Of a stretch of 64,000 nucleotides of DNA, positions 26,501 through 31,835 are shown one piece after another. The translations under genes and the position numbers were made by a program. Source of the stretch: Sorex araneus (taxonomy: Eukaryota; Chordata; Mammalia; Eulipotyphla; Soricidae); the NCBI RefSeq assembly GCF_027595985.1, contig NC_073304.1, positions 44,761,637 through 44,825,636 of the forward strand, in the 5' to 3' direction. Position 1 is the first letter of the stretch. Each line of letters opens with the position of its first letter. The notes beneath the pieces were generated by a model that had not been told where the DNA came from, did no database searches, and worked only from the letters and a program-made list of their open reading frames with translations.

Positions 26501-29500
26501 TCCTGGAAATTAAGTACACATGCTCACTCACATATACAGGTTGCATTTTGCTAAGTTTGATGCGATTGCCTTGTGAGATCGAGCTTCTAGAATTATTTTT
26601 TATGTCCTTAGAGATTCTACATGTTATAGCTACTCTGCAATGTGAGATAGGCCTTAGGATTCCAGGGGTTTAAGGGTCTTAACCTTATTCACGGAAGAAT
26701 AAGAAGTTAGGTGGTTTTCCTTTAGGTTAGTTAGAAGTTTAATTAGAAGCAAAGGAAGAATCACAGGGCCCAGATATGACTCGGTGGTCAAGCGCCTTTG
26801 TGAGGCCCTGGATTGAAATCCTGCCATTGCAAGAATGAAAAGACTCAAAGAAATCAGCCATCAAACTACCTCACCTCTCCAGATGTGAAACTTAGGGAAG
26901 CTGTGGTGTTTTTTGTTTTGTTTTCACTTATATTAAAAATTCTGCTCAGCTCCTTTTAAATTCAGTAAATTCTCTAACTTTAAAATACTCAGAGAGAGAT
27001 AGCATAACTGGTAGGACACTTGTCTTGCACGGGGCCAACCCAGATTCAATCCCCAGCACTCTATGTGGTGCTTTGAGCCCTGCCTAGTATGATCCCTGAG
27101 CACTGATGGGTGTGGTCCCCAAATTTAAAAAATAAAAAAGAGTTAATTAAATATTCAGCAACACCTCACCCCCCCTTTATAAAAAAAAGTATGATGATTT
27201 TACTTGGAAATTCTAAGGAAGGGAAGGTGGGGAGGGAGAGAGAGAGACTTAATATACCAAGAGAGAATGTGAGCTTCTCCAGAGTTGAGAAGGAACCCAG
27301 TATGCATCCCAGCATTAGATATAAAGTGTGAAAGTATACGTCTCAAGAGGGGAGATGCAGTGACACATGTGCTCGATACCACATGCACTTGCCAGCAACA
27401 TGTGGGCACAAGCAGCTCATTGACTTGGATAGCATATGCACCACATACCCCCTTTTTAATACGTCGGGAAACCATTGTTAGAATTTTGTAACTCGTATTT
27501 TTTTTTTCAATTGACAATTTTTCATAGACGTTAGAAAAAAAGACTTGATCCAGATTGAAATGTAGGTGATTTTCTGATATAGATAATTTTCTGTTATAGG
27601 GGCTTCTGCTTAGCCACCTTTGCCTTTGTATCAGTCTACCTTTTAATATGATTTGTTACTGGTAGAGCAGTCAGCAATGGAGAGAGAGCAGAGTTTCATG
27701 TGTATCTTTCCTATGTATAGTCTTTAACTGAAAGTCCCAGACATATGGGTTGGTTTTTTGTTTTTGTTTTTGTTTTTTTAGCTTTTTGGGTCATACCCAG
27801 TGATGCTCAGGGGTTACTCCTGGCTCTGCACTCAGGAATTACTTCTGGCAGTGCTTGGGGACCTATGGGATGTTGGGAATTGAACCTGGGTTGGCCATGT
27901 GCAAGGCAAACACCCTACCCTCTGTGCTATTGCTCCAGCCTCCCAGACATATGGTTTTTAACTAATATTATTTTACAGGAGAATGAGGCTAGTTAGTAGG
28001 AAAAGAAAGAATTTGCCCTGTTTTTCTAGTTCTGATGAAAAACAAATGAAAGAAGTTTTGAATATTGAAGTTTCATAATCTTCTAGGGCTTTCTATCTCT
28101 TCTGAACCTTTTTCTCAAAAAATTAAAACACCGAAGTCTACCAGCAAAGTTGTGTCTGAGGGCAGGACTGAAGTTGACCTTCCAAGACAAATGACACCAT
28201 CAGCAATTTCTCATCCAGGTGAGGTCTTTAATTTTACTGTGGGGTGGAGTTGGGGTGGGGTCAACACCCAGTGGTGCTCAGGGGATATTTCTGGCTCTGT
28301 GCTCAGGACTGACCCCTGCAGTGCTCAGGGGATCATATGTAGTGCCAGGAACTGAACCAGGTCATCTTCATGCAAGGCAATTGCCTTAATCCTTATACTA
28401 TCTCCAGCCTAGGTGAGGTCTTTTTAATATAGTAAAAGAAAAATAAAAGCTCTGCTAAATAAATCAAGGCTTATATTGTACTGGATGATTGGTTTTAATA
28501 AGGAAGGGCCAGCCTTGGCAGCATTACTGACCTCCAAGGGATCCCTGGTAGTGATCCGGCTAAACGTGCTCGGGCCGTGAGGGTCACAGCCAGTGTGGAA
28601 GGGAAACAGGCCCTGCTGAAATGGACCTCCAGACTGCACATGCCAGGCTGTGTTCTCTCACTTGACCTGTGTCCTTGACCCTGAGGAGCCAAGTTTGTTT
28701 TGTTTTATTTTACTTTTTTTAATTTATTTTTAGCCACTCAATGATACTGTTGGCCCTGTGCTCAGAATCACTTCTAGAGATTCTTGGGGATCATACATGG
28801 TGCTGGCCATATATGAAGCAAGTGTCCTACTCACTGAAAGATTGCTCCAGCCCCCCTGAAGATGCTTTTTATGTTGTTTTGTTTTGTTCTGGGACCACAT
28901 CTGGCAGTGTTCAGGGCTTTCTCTTGGATCTATGCTCAAGGATCACTCTTGGTGGGTTTGGGTGACCATACAAGGTGCTAGGGATAGAACCCAGGTTGGC
29001 AGCATGCAAGGCAAGCGCCTTACCCACTATCGCTCCTGCCCCTGAAGACTATCTTTATACTGAAATTATGGGTGAGGATTTCATTTTAGATGTTACATTA
29101 TCCTATGGTCTATATTTTTGTTCTAGGCTTTGCTATATGAAAGTTATTTTTCAAGGCTTATCCATTTCTAGCAACACTGACTAAGAATATTCTTTTGAAA
29201 AGTTAAAAATTATTCTATTGTTTTTCAGTACCATTCGATAATGAAAGGATCACTACTGAATACCACCTTGATTCTGTAAGTTTTTCAGATTTATGTGAAA
29301 AGTTTATGTTCTAAGCTGGTCCGAAGGATGTGAGTTGTTAAACTGAAAAGTTTGTTCTAGATTTGTTTTATAAAATGAATTATTACTCATCTCTGTACAG
29401 TTTAAAACTTGTATCTTTTTATTGAATTCCCATTTGACCCAGCAATACCACTGCTGGGAATATATCCCAGAGAGGCAAAAAAGTACAATCGAAACAACAT

Positions 29501-31835
29501 CTGCACATGTATGTTCATCGCAGCACTGTTTACAATAGCCAGAATCTGGAAAAAACCCGAATGCCCCAGAACGGATGACTGGTTGAGGAAACTTTGGTAC
29601 ATCTATACAATGGAATACTATGCAGCTGTTAGAAAAAAGGAGGTCAAGAATTTTGTAGTCAAGTGGATGGGCATGAAAAGTTTCATGCTGAGTGAAATGA
29701 GTCAGAAAGAGAGAGACAGACATAGAAAGATTGCACTCATCTATGGTATATAGAATAACAGAGTGGGAGACTAACACCCAAGAACTGTAGAAATAAGTAC
29801 CAGGAGGTTGACTCCATGGCTTCGAGGCTGGCCTCACGTTCCGGGGAAAGGTCAACTCAGAGAAGCGATCACCAACTACATTGTAGTCGAAGGCCATGTG
29901 GGGGAAGGGAGTTGCGGGCTGAATGAGGGCTAGAGACTGAGCACAGCGGCCACTCAACACCTTTATTGCAAACCACAACAGCTAATTAGAGAGAGAAAAC
30001 AGAAGGGAATGCCTTGCCACAGTGGCAGGGTGGGGTGGGGGGGAGATGGGATTGGGGAGGGTGGGAGGGACACTGGGTTTACGGGTGGTGGAGAATGGGC
30101 ACTGGTGAAGGGATGGGTTCCAAAAAAAAAAAAAAGAAAAAGAAAACTTATGTCAACACCACTTTTAAGCAGTTATTGCTTAAACCCCCATATATTTTTC
30201 ACTCTCCATCACTTCTGTGCTATTTGTTCAAAGAAATAAAAGTTTGATGGTGTTTTGAATTGCCAAAAAAAAAAAAAAAACTTGTATCTTTTTACCTTTA
30301 AATTCTAAGATCTAGTTGCTATTCATTTAACCAAAATTTAATGTTTATAGACTTTATAATACGGCAGGCATTAGTATTGAGGGTAGGGGTAGTAGAACTC
30401 CTAGTGAGGCTCGGGGAACTATATATTGTGCTAGGAATTGAATCCAGGTCAACTATATTGATATAAAGTATAGGACAAATGCCATCCCCCTGTACTTAAG
30501 ATGTAGCAAGGTCAACAGTTCTGGCATGCATTTTCCAGAACTAGTCGCTAAATAGGTCAGGAAATGGCCAGGGTTTGCTAATCTTTGATCACAGACTATT
30601 AAAAGTTCATTAAAGTAAAGACATGGTCATGAAGCCTGACGAACATTTGGCACCCGCAGGACATCTTTTATTTCTTTGGTGTCATTCTCTTTCTTTCTGT
30701 TTTTTAGTTTGGGGGCCACACCTAGCCAGTACTCAGGCCTTGCTCCTGGCTCTGCATTCAGGGATCACTCCTGGCGGGCCTAGGTGACCATATGGGGTGC
30801 CAGGAATGGAACCCAGGTCAGATACTTGCAAGGCAAAGCACCCTATCTGCTGTACTACGGCTCTGGTCCTATTTCATTATCTTTTAAAGGTTCCTCCTTT
30901 GCCTTCCAGCTGCCAGGCTGCCCTGTGTCCCAGAGCAGAATGAAGCACATTACAGAGACCCACCTTCTGTTCTTTCTTGGTCTTTCCCTTCTTTAATTCT
31001 AGGCTAAGAGCTGAAGTCAGGGACTTTGAGCAATTTCTATAAACCTGATCAGTCTGTTCCCAGATTTGAATTCTGTATGATTGGTTCTGACGATCTACGT
31101 CAGACTTCAGATATGAATCAAGAGGCCAGGGTGCTTGCCTTGCATGCCACTTGCCTTGCACACTACCCCTGGCAGGGCTCAGGGGCCTGCGCATACTGGG
31201 CATGTATTCTACCATTGAGCTATCTCCCTGGCCCTGGGGTATTTGGGGGAAGTGGAGGGTGGAGTTGATCTACCAAATAATTACTTGCTGTGGCATTATT
31301 TGAACCTGAAGTAGGATCTGAGGGGGAAACAGAAGGGTCCCAGCAGGACCCTCTTGCGATAGGCCTATCATATGCCACTAGGTGACTTAGCCATTAGAGT
31401 CTGCACGAGTTACTTTAGACATGGTCTCAATTTTATTCATCTTCCATAAGCTGTGGAAATTACATATCATTAAACATTTTTAAGGGTGCATTACTAATTT
31501 GCCTTCTCAATAAAAAAAAAATAAACAAAATGACATCTGCGGTCATGTAGTAGAACCATAATAATTTTGTTTTTCTGTAGGAAAAATGATTCCGTTACTA
31601 GGTTTTCCCCCTGTGAACTTGCAATGTTGAAGATTTAACTGGCAAAAGTCTGGGTGTTGGTTTTAATGACATTTGTCTCTGAATGTGTTTCTAGCCACGT
31701 CTCAGCTGTGGTAATCCATTCGCTCCTGTGGAGAAGAGGCACCAGAGAGAGTCCAGATACGTTTCCTTTGGTGGCAACCTGATCACCTTCTCACCTTTGA
31801 GGCCCCTCACTGGAGAACAGTCAGAAGAGTCTTAA
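1328..31835 (+). CDS. DLGAP5: DLGAP5 (HURP), 3' fifteen coding exons; 5' end outside window
   Basis: DLGAP5/HURP is a mitotic spindle protein that binds, bundles and stabilises kinetochore microtubules. It is loaded in a RanGTP/importin-beta dependent way and is an Aurora A substrate (family knowledge). Joined exons: 1328-1497, 2936-2998, 4110-4194, 4296-4421, 5215-5279, 7555-7817, 9424-9551, 10570-10690, 12686-12771, 13448-13608, 15277-15366, 26175-26394, 28087-28218, 29229-29275, 31695-31835. Each has AG/GT borders, phases agree at every junction, and no internal stop occurs (1,898 nt). The product follows human HURP from about residue 87 to the C-terminus. It includes a coiled-coil-like Lys/Glu-rich stretch in the first exon, a basic region, the GKAP-homology core (12686-15366) and the terminal [11 protein letters not shown] motif. 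The start codon and first exons are not in the window. Compared with human, a segment of roughly 115 residues before the last two exons is absent. Confidence 0.95.
2757..2893 (-). mobile_element. tRNA-SINE
   Basis: Gggaccgtatggggtgctag and gtttgaacctggatctgac; ends 42 bp before exon B, close to its branch-point zone. Confidence 0.8.
2936..2998 (+). CDS. DLGAP5: DLGAP5 exon B
   Basis: 63 nt, phase 0 at both ends, acceptor tttaag and donor attaag|gtatcg. Encodes [21 protein letters not shown]. The RITRSKA core matches human HURP. Confidence 0.93.
2999..4109. other. DLGAP5 intron, nothing recognised
   Basis: A-rich tracts and a local ctttttttgaaaaggaaa near-repeat at about 3580-3600; otherwise unremarkable. 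Confidence 0.5.
4110..4194 (+). CDS. DLGAP5: DLGAP5 exon C
   Basis: 85 nt, acceptor caacag. The donor gaag|gtggga is weaker than its neighbours. Encodes [20 protein letters not shown] followed by a KxxDKEKE stretch, aligning with the human NESDVRAIRPGPRQTSEKK region. Ends in phase 1. Confidence 0.9.
4296..4421 (+). CDS. DLGAP5: DLGAP5 exon D (basic MTRS region)
   Basis: Pyrimidine tract then ccacag acceptor; donor aatg|gtaaga. Completes an Ala codon with the previous exon and encodes [19 protein letters not shown] and TRKTVMSA. This is the repeated MTRSA-type basic motif of human HURP. Ends in phase 1. Confidence 0.93.
4422..6239. other. DLGAP5 introns either side of exon E, nothing recognised
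   Basis: AT-rich unique-looking sequence apart from exon E. Confidence 0.5.
5215..5279 (+). CDS. DLGAP5: DLGAP5 exon E
   Basis: 65 nt, acceptor ttttag, donor gaaag|gtaggc. Encodes [20 protein letters not shown], aligning with the human ENEPEGK to VETKPDK region. Ends in phase 0. Confidence 0.92.
6240..6390 (+). mobile_element. tRNA-SINE
   Basis: Cctcgggttcaatccccact B-box region and cctgagcactgccaggggtg. Confidence 0.8.
6702..6836 (-). mobile_element. tRNA-SINE
   Basis: Ggggccacacctagcagtac and atgcaaggcaggcacctaac. Confidence 0.85.
7050..7213 (-). mobile_element. tRNA-SINE
   Basis: Ggctacactcggtgctcagg and catgcaaggcaagtacccgt; first of two back-to-back inverted copies before exon F. Confidence 0.8.
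7229..7341 (-). mobile_element. tRNA-SINE, degenerate
   Basis: Catcataccagcaattcttg and gagctgtttccccagcc; middle portion shortened. Confidence 0.55.
7555..7817 (+). CDS. DLGAP5: DLGAP5 exon F ([11 protein letters not shown] block)
   Basis: 263 nt, acceptor atccag, donor gaagt|gtaaga. Contains the conserved [11 protein letters not shown] and [15 protein letters not shown] blocks. The donor lies 39 bp before a long inverted repeat (7857-7955). Reading through the donor would stop at TAA at once, so splicing decides the frame. Ends in phase 2. Confidence 0.96.
7857..7955. repeat. Near-perfect inverted repeat (hairpin)
   Basis: Left arm 7857-7900 and right arm 7908-7955 are reverse complements. 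They differ by one substitution and a 4-nt insertion in the right arm, separated by a 7-nt loop (ggatgac). It lies in a DLGAP5 intron 39 bp past a splice donor. No known transposon end recognised. Confidence 0.95.
8012..8122 (+). mobile_element. tRNA-SINE, 3' shortened
   Basis: Accagagagataatatagga head and ccctggtttgatctcc B-box region. Confidence 0.7.
8230..8885 (-). mobile_element. L1 3'-end fragment, antisense, diverged
   Basis: Reads as the reverse complement of L1 ORF2 end/3'UTR. It has the landmarks atcccattgtgtacatatac, tggctattgtaaggtatata and gctatgaacatagatgtgca. Ends next to a GT microsatellite. Confidence 0.8.
8895..8950. repeat. (GT)n microsatellite
   Basis: About 27 uninterrupted GT dinucleotides within a DLGAP5 intron. 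Confidence 0.97.
9424..9551 (+). CDS. DLGAP5: DLGAP5 exon G
   Basis: 128 nt, acceptor tttttag, donor agag|gtatgg. Encodes the [20 protein letters not shown] region, which follows human DESQATKEILAQKCKTYST, then [11 protein letters not shown]. Phase 2 in, phase 1 out. Confidence 0.93.
9669..9815 (+). mobile_element. tRNA-SINE followed by GGGA tract
   Basis: Gagatagtacagcggatagg head and agagccaggagtaaccgctg. The A tail is replaced by (GGGA)n at 9817-9835. Confidence 0.85.
9935..10401 (+). mobile_element. 5'-truncated L1 3' end with target-site duplication
   Basis: Starts within the ORF2 end (agacatagaaagattgcact), then 3'UTR and a G-rich tract (ggtggggtggggcgggggg), ending in a simple A-rich tail. 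Flanked by an exact 18-bp duplication taaagaggtaaagaatat at 9917-9934 and 10402-10419. Confidence 0.9.
10570..10690 (+). CDS. DLGAP5: DLGAP5 exon H
   Basis: 121 nt, acceptor ctatag, donor ttcag|gtttgt. Encodes [12 protein letters not shown] and the conserved VPYFR end. Phase 1 in, phase 2 out. An inverted SINE begins about 80 bp downstream. Confidence 0.95.
10773..10918 (-). mobile_element. tRNA-SINE
   Basis: Gggggtcacacctggtggcg and gatcactcctggaggcactt; 80 bp after exon H. Confidence 0.75.
10991..11150 (+). mobile_element. tRNA-SINE
   Basis: Agagagattatacagttagt head; opposite in strand to the copy at 10773, so the pair could form a hairpin in pre-mRNA. Confidence 0.8.
11406..11681. mobile_element. 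hAT-like DNA transposon remnant, interrupted by SINE
   Basis: Terminal inverted repeats CAGTGGTTTTC (11406-11416) and GAGAACCACTG (11671-11681) match 10 of 11. They resemble mammalian hAT-Charlie-type ends. The interior is mostly a SINE insertion. Expected 8-bp target duplications are not recognisable. Confidence 0.45.
11505..11658 (+). mobile_element. tRNA-SINE inside hAT remnant
   Basis: Agctggagagacatgacagc head, ggtttcgatccctggcactt, poly(A) at the right. Confidence 0.85.
11912..12080 (+). mobile_element. tRNA-SINE, diverged
   Basis: Gactggagagatagctcagg head, with the middle altered by indels. Confidence 0.75.
12107..12248 (+). mobile_element. tRNA-SINE
   Basis: Gggactggagcaatagtata head; abuts the inverted second-family SINE. 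Confidence 0.85.
12265..12517 (-). mobile_element. Second SINE family, near full-length copy
   Basis: On the minus strand it begins with the same tRNA-like head as the common SINE. It then has a different body (gaacctggggcggccgtg ... gcaagctacc ... gtctcacaatggagatg) and ends near a short tandem of cagt(g)-type units. Related copies: 41752-41790, 43252-43340, 48394-48595, 53706-53866. Confidence 0.75.
12686..12771 (+). CDS. DLGAP5: DLGAP5 exon I (start of GKAP-homology core)
   Basis: 86 nt, acceptor ttttag, donor gatg|gtgagg. Encodes [26 protein letters not shown]. This is the start of the guanylate-kinase-associated-protein homology domain shared by DLGAP proteins. Confidence 0.95.
13448..13608 (+). 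CDS. DLGAP5: DLGAP5 exon J (GKAP core)
   Basis: 161 nt, acceptor ccttag, donor tcag|gtatgt. Encodes [20 protein letters not shown] and [15 protein letters not shown], the best conserved stretch of the gene. An inverted SINE begins about 30 bp after the donor. Confidence 0.97.
13640..13771 (-). mobile_element. tRNA-SINE
   Basis: Agcactcagggataacaccc and ggcatcgaacataggcctcc; begins only about 30 bp after exon J. Confidence 0.8.
14069..14243 (+). mobile_element. tRNA-SINE, little diverged
   Basis: Ggggctggagctatagcaca and catcccatatggtcccctga, with a C-run then A-run tail. Confidence 0.93.
14487..14527. repeat. (AC)n microsatellite
   Basis: About 19 AC dinucleotides. Confidence 0.97.
14530..14735 (+). 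mobile_element. Old LINE (L1-like) fragment
   Basis: Landmarks of the L1 ORF2 end such as caacaagaactggagttggt and tactggaagactatttggca, heavily diverged. Confidence 0.45.
14770..14905 (+). mobile_element. tRNA-SINE, degenerate
   Basis: Agactagaatgatagcacaa head and ccctgagtccagccaggtat. Confidence 0.65.
15047..15211 (-). mobile_element. tRNA-SINE
   Basis: Gccacacccactggtgctca and tgaacctgggtcgccatgta; ends 65 bp before exon K. Confidence 0.85.
15277..15366 (+). CDS. DLGAP5: DLGAP5 exon K
   Basis: 90 nt, phase 0 both sides, acceptor taacag, donor acgg|gtaagt. Encodes [20 protein letters not shown]. It is a few codons shorter than the human block after GWQ. The following intron is about 10.8 kb, the longest of the gene in this window. 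Confidence 0.94.
15713..16014 (+). mobile_element. Poly(A)-tailed retroposon of unrecognised family, with 15-bp TSD
   Basis: The body 15728-15988 starts with degenerate roughly 20-bp units rich in cacatgtg/cacgtg. It continues through ctcccctcttgagatgtg and cttggagaagcccgcgttct to a poly(A) run at 15989-15999. The exact duplication agaaatcatgaaggg occurs at 15713-15727 and 16000-16014. A diverged copy lies at 27225-27450 on the other strand. Its body recalls an LTR R/U5 region, but that is a guess. Confidence 0.7.
16015..17040. other. DLGAP5 intron, nothing recognised
   Basis: Unique-looking AT-rich sequence between the 15.7-kb retroposon and the SINE at 17.06 kb. Confidence 0.5.
17058..17243 (-). 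mobile_element. tRNA-SINE
   Basis: Ctctgcgctcaggaatcatt and ctaacctgggtcagctatgt. Confidence 0.88.
17300..17510 (-). mobile_element. L1 3'UTR end, antisense
   Basis: Reverse complement of the L1 3' end seen elsewhere (caccaccagtgtccacagt, gcattatggtttgcaatgca). It joins directly to the tandem repeat at 17.53-18.46 kb without ORF2 sequence. Confidence 0.7.
17530..18465. repeat. Tandem repeat, about 355-390 bp unit, 2.5 copies
   Basis: The block gatttatttatgggtctctg recurs at 17851 and 18241 (390 bp apart). The block ttttcagcag recurs 355 bp apart (17671 and 18026), so the copies differ by indels. A third partial unit (agccatttaatttcttgaga) follows from 18345. The arrangement beside an L1 end suggests L1 5'UTR-type monomers. 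Confidence 0.75.
18660..18797 (-). mobile_element. tRNA-SINE, body partly deleted
   Basis: Gggactgtatgggatttggg and gattgaacctgagttggcct. Confidence 0.7.
18815..18941 (-). mobile_element. tRNA-SINE, degenerate
   Basis: Ccactcctggtggtgctagg and ttgagctatcatcttaaccc. Confidence 0.5.
19091..19260 (-). mobile_element. tRNA-SINE
   Basis: Ggggccacaccagcagtgat and ctgtaccatctctccagccc. Confidence 0.88.
19270..19540 (-). mobile_element. L1-like 3' end, antisense, plus repeated segment
   Basis: 19270-19415 has the antisense L1 tail pattern (tgatttacaaagctgttcat, cactaccagtgtcctag). 19419-19540 matches 21229-21345 (aatggcaaatagaattatta), showing a dispersed repeat. Confidence 0.55.
20239..20421 (-). 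mobile_element. tRNA-SINE, young, with TSD
   Basis: Exact duplication tcaattccacatttt at 20224-20238 and 20422-20436. CpGs are retained in the head (aggtcggccgcgtgcaaggc). Confidence 0.95.
20667..21040 (-). mobile_element. L1 3' end, antisense
   Basis: Starts with a poly(T) run and continues tcatacagtgatcgtttacc, catccctccaccggtgccca and gcggcagggcattccccttt. Relatively little diverged. Confidence 0.85.
21228..21345. repeat. Dispersed repeat, second copy of 19419-19540
   Basis: Shares ggcaggcatataacaaattc-type sequence and aatggcaaatagaattatta with 19.4 kb. Family not recognised. Confidence 0.6.
21548..23017 (-). mobile_element. L1 3' half, antisense, with nested SINE
   Basis: Poly(T) start, 3'UTR, then reverse complement of the ORF2 C-terminal region (tagtattccattgtgtagat, ggtattgctgggtcatatgg, tgttcatttcttctccccat). 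It has an internal poly(T) at 22419-22442 and frame breaks, so it encodes no intact reverse transcriptase. A SINE is inserted at 21834-22014. Confidence 0.9.
21834..22014 (-). mobile_element. tRNA-SINE nested in L1
   Basis: Gggtcacacccggcagtgca and attcgaacccgggtcagccg; interrupts the L1 3'UTR. Confidence 0.93.
23026..23179 (-). mobile_element. tRNA-SINE
   Basis: Gggcacacccggcagtgctt. Possible duplication agtgaaat on both sides. Confidence 0.85.
23310..23395 (-). mobile_element. tRNA-SINE, tail-side fragment
   Basis: Gcaacacctggcagtattag and cactcctggcagtgcttgg; head missing. Confidence 0.6.
23396..24369. other. DLGAP5 intron, nothing recognised
   Basis: Unique-looking AT-rich DNA with a short tatctag(tt)-type tandem at 24100-24123. 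Confidence 0.5.
24672..24832 (-). mobile_element. tRNA-SINE
   Basis: Caacaccaggcagtgctcag and ggatgccagggatcaaatcc. Confidence 0.8.
24942..25118 (-). mobile_element. tRNA-SINE
   Basis: Gtcacacctggcaatgctca and gaggattgaacctgggtcct. Confidence 0.85.
25471..25666. repeat. CCTT/CCCT pyrimidine array (expanded SINE tail)
   Basis: Tcc/ttcc-rich tract leading straight into the tail end of an inverted SINE. Tract plus SINE (25471-25824) is bounded by acatgatttc at 25461-25470 and 25825-25834, so the array is the grown A-tail. Confidence 0.85.
25667..25824 (-). mobile_element. tRNA-SINE with CCTT-expanded tail
   Basis: Gggttactcctggctctgca and gggatcaaacccgggtccac; TSD acatgatttc described with the array. 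Confidence 0.88.
26175..26394 (+). CDS. DLGAP5: DLGAP5 exon L
   Basis: 220 nt, acceptor ttgcag, donor tcag|gtcagt. Encodes [28 protein letters not shown] and [19 protein letters not shown], all conserved with human HURP. Ends in phase 1. Confidence 0.97.
26768..26832 (+). mobile_element. tRNA-SINE head fragment
   Basis: Gatatgactcggtggtcaag then ctggattgaaatcctgcc: tRNA-like part only. Confidence 0.5.
26990..27140 (+). mobile_element. tRNA-SINE
   Basis: Agagatagcataactggtag head and cagattcaatccccagcact. Confidence 0.8.
27225..27450 (-). mobile_element. Second, older copy of the 15.7-kb retroposon
   Basis: The reverse complement of the 15728-15988 body aligns across this stretch. Shared blocks are gtctcaagaggggagatgc, gagcttctccagagttgaga, acatgtgctcgataccacat and gtgggcacaagcagct. 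No intact tail or duplication remains. Confidence 0.65.
27749..27940 (-). mobile_element. tRNA-SINE, young, with TSD
   Basis: Exact duplication tcccagacatatgg at 27735-27748 and 27941-27954; T-rich tail side. Confidence 0.95.
28087..28218 (+). CDS. DLGAP5: DLGAP5 exon M
   Basis: 132 nt, acceptor ttctag, donor ccag|gtgagg. Encodes [20 protein letters not shown] and ends in phase 1. A SINE inserted immediately downstream duplicated the donor sequence (copies at 28217-28229 and 28411-28423). Confidence 0.93.
28230..28410 (-). mobile_element. tRNA-SINE that duplicated a splice donor
   Basis: Duplication aggtgaggtcttt at 28217-28229 and 28411-28423 contains the exon M donor GTGAGG. See findings. 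Confidence 0.93.
28424..28704. other. Unassigned CpG-containing segment in DLGAP5 intron
   Basis: The left part is AT-rich. From about 28505 it is GC-rich with several CpGs and an open plus-strand frame of about 57 codons without a start, ending at tga near 28678. No resemblance to HURP in any frame. Possibly an unrecognised retroposed fragment. Confidence 0.3.
28725..28855 (-). mobile_element. tRNA-SINE, diverged
   Basis: Ggccctgtgctcagaatcac and gaaagattgctccagcccc. Confidence 0.75.
28872..29042 (-). mobile_element. tRNA-SINE
   Basis: Gaccacatctggcagtgttc and gatagaacccaggttggcag; ends 186 bp before exon N. Confidence 0.85.
29229..29275 (+). CDS. DLGAP5: DLGAP5 exon N
   Basis: 47 nt, acceptor tttcag, donor ttct|gtaagt. 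Encodes [16 protein letters not shown], aligning with human LFDNKSLTTECHLLDS. It joins exon M in frame, which implies that the human segment lying between them is missing. Confidence 0.9.
29421..30276 (+). mobile_element. L1 insertion with 3' transduction in a DLGAP5 intron
   Basis: 5'-truncated L1 (ORF2 end cccatttgacccagcaatac, 3'UTR, G-rich tract) ends in an A-rich run at 30121-30147. About 115 bp of other sequence follows with AATAAA at 30235-30240, then a second poly(A) run at 30265-30280. The whole is flanked by aaaacttgtatctttttA at 29404-29421 and 30277-30294. Confidence 0.9.
30378..30498 (-). mobile_element. tRNA-SINE remnant
   Basis: Tgtgctaggaattgaatcca then ggtcaactat. Confidence 0.5.
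30697..30869 (-). mobile_element. tRNA-SINE
   Basis: Gggggccacacctagccagt and gaatggaacccaggtcagat. Confidence 0.88.
31118..31236 (-). mobile_element. tRNA-SINE remnant
   Basis: Ccctggcagggctcaggggc and ttgagctatctccctggccc only. Confidence 0.45.
31695..31835 (+). CDS. DLGAP5: DLGAP5 last coding exon
   Basis: Acceptor tttctag. Encodes [29 protein letters not shown] and [14 protein letters not shown], then TAA. Human ends at QPGEF soon after SPL, so this C-terminus is several residues longer. The 3'UTR follows. Confidence 0.95.
   Translation, partial: PRLSCGNPFAPVEKRHQRESRYVSFGGNLITFSPLRPLTGEQSEES

Noticed and set aside
29304-29978. 224-codon minus-strand frame
   Set aside because: Antisense of an L1 3' end; no protein family, explained by the L1.
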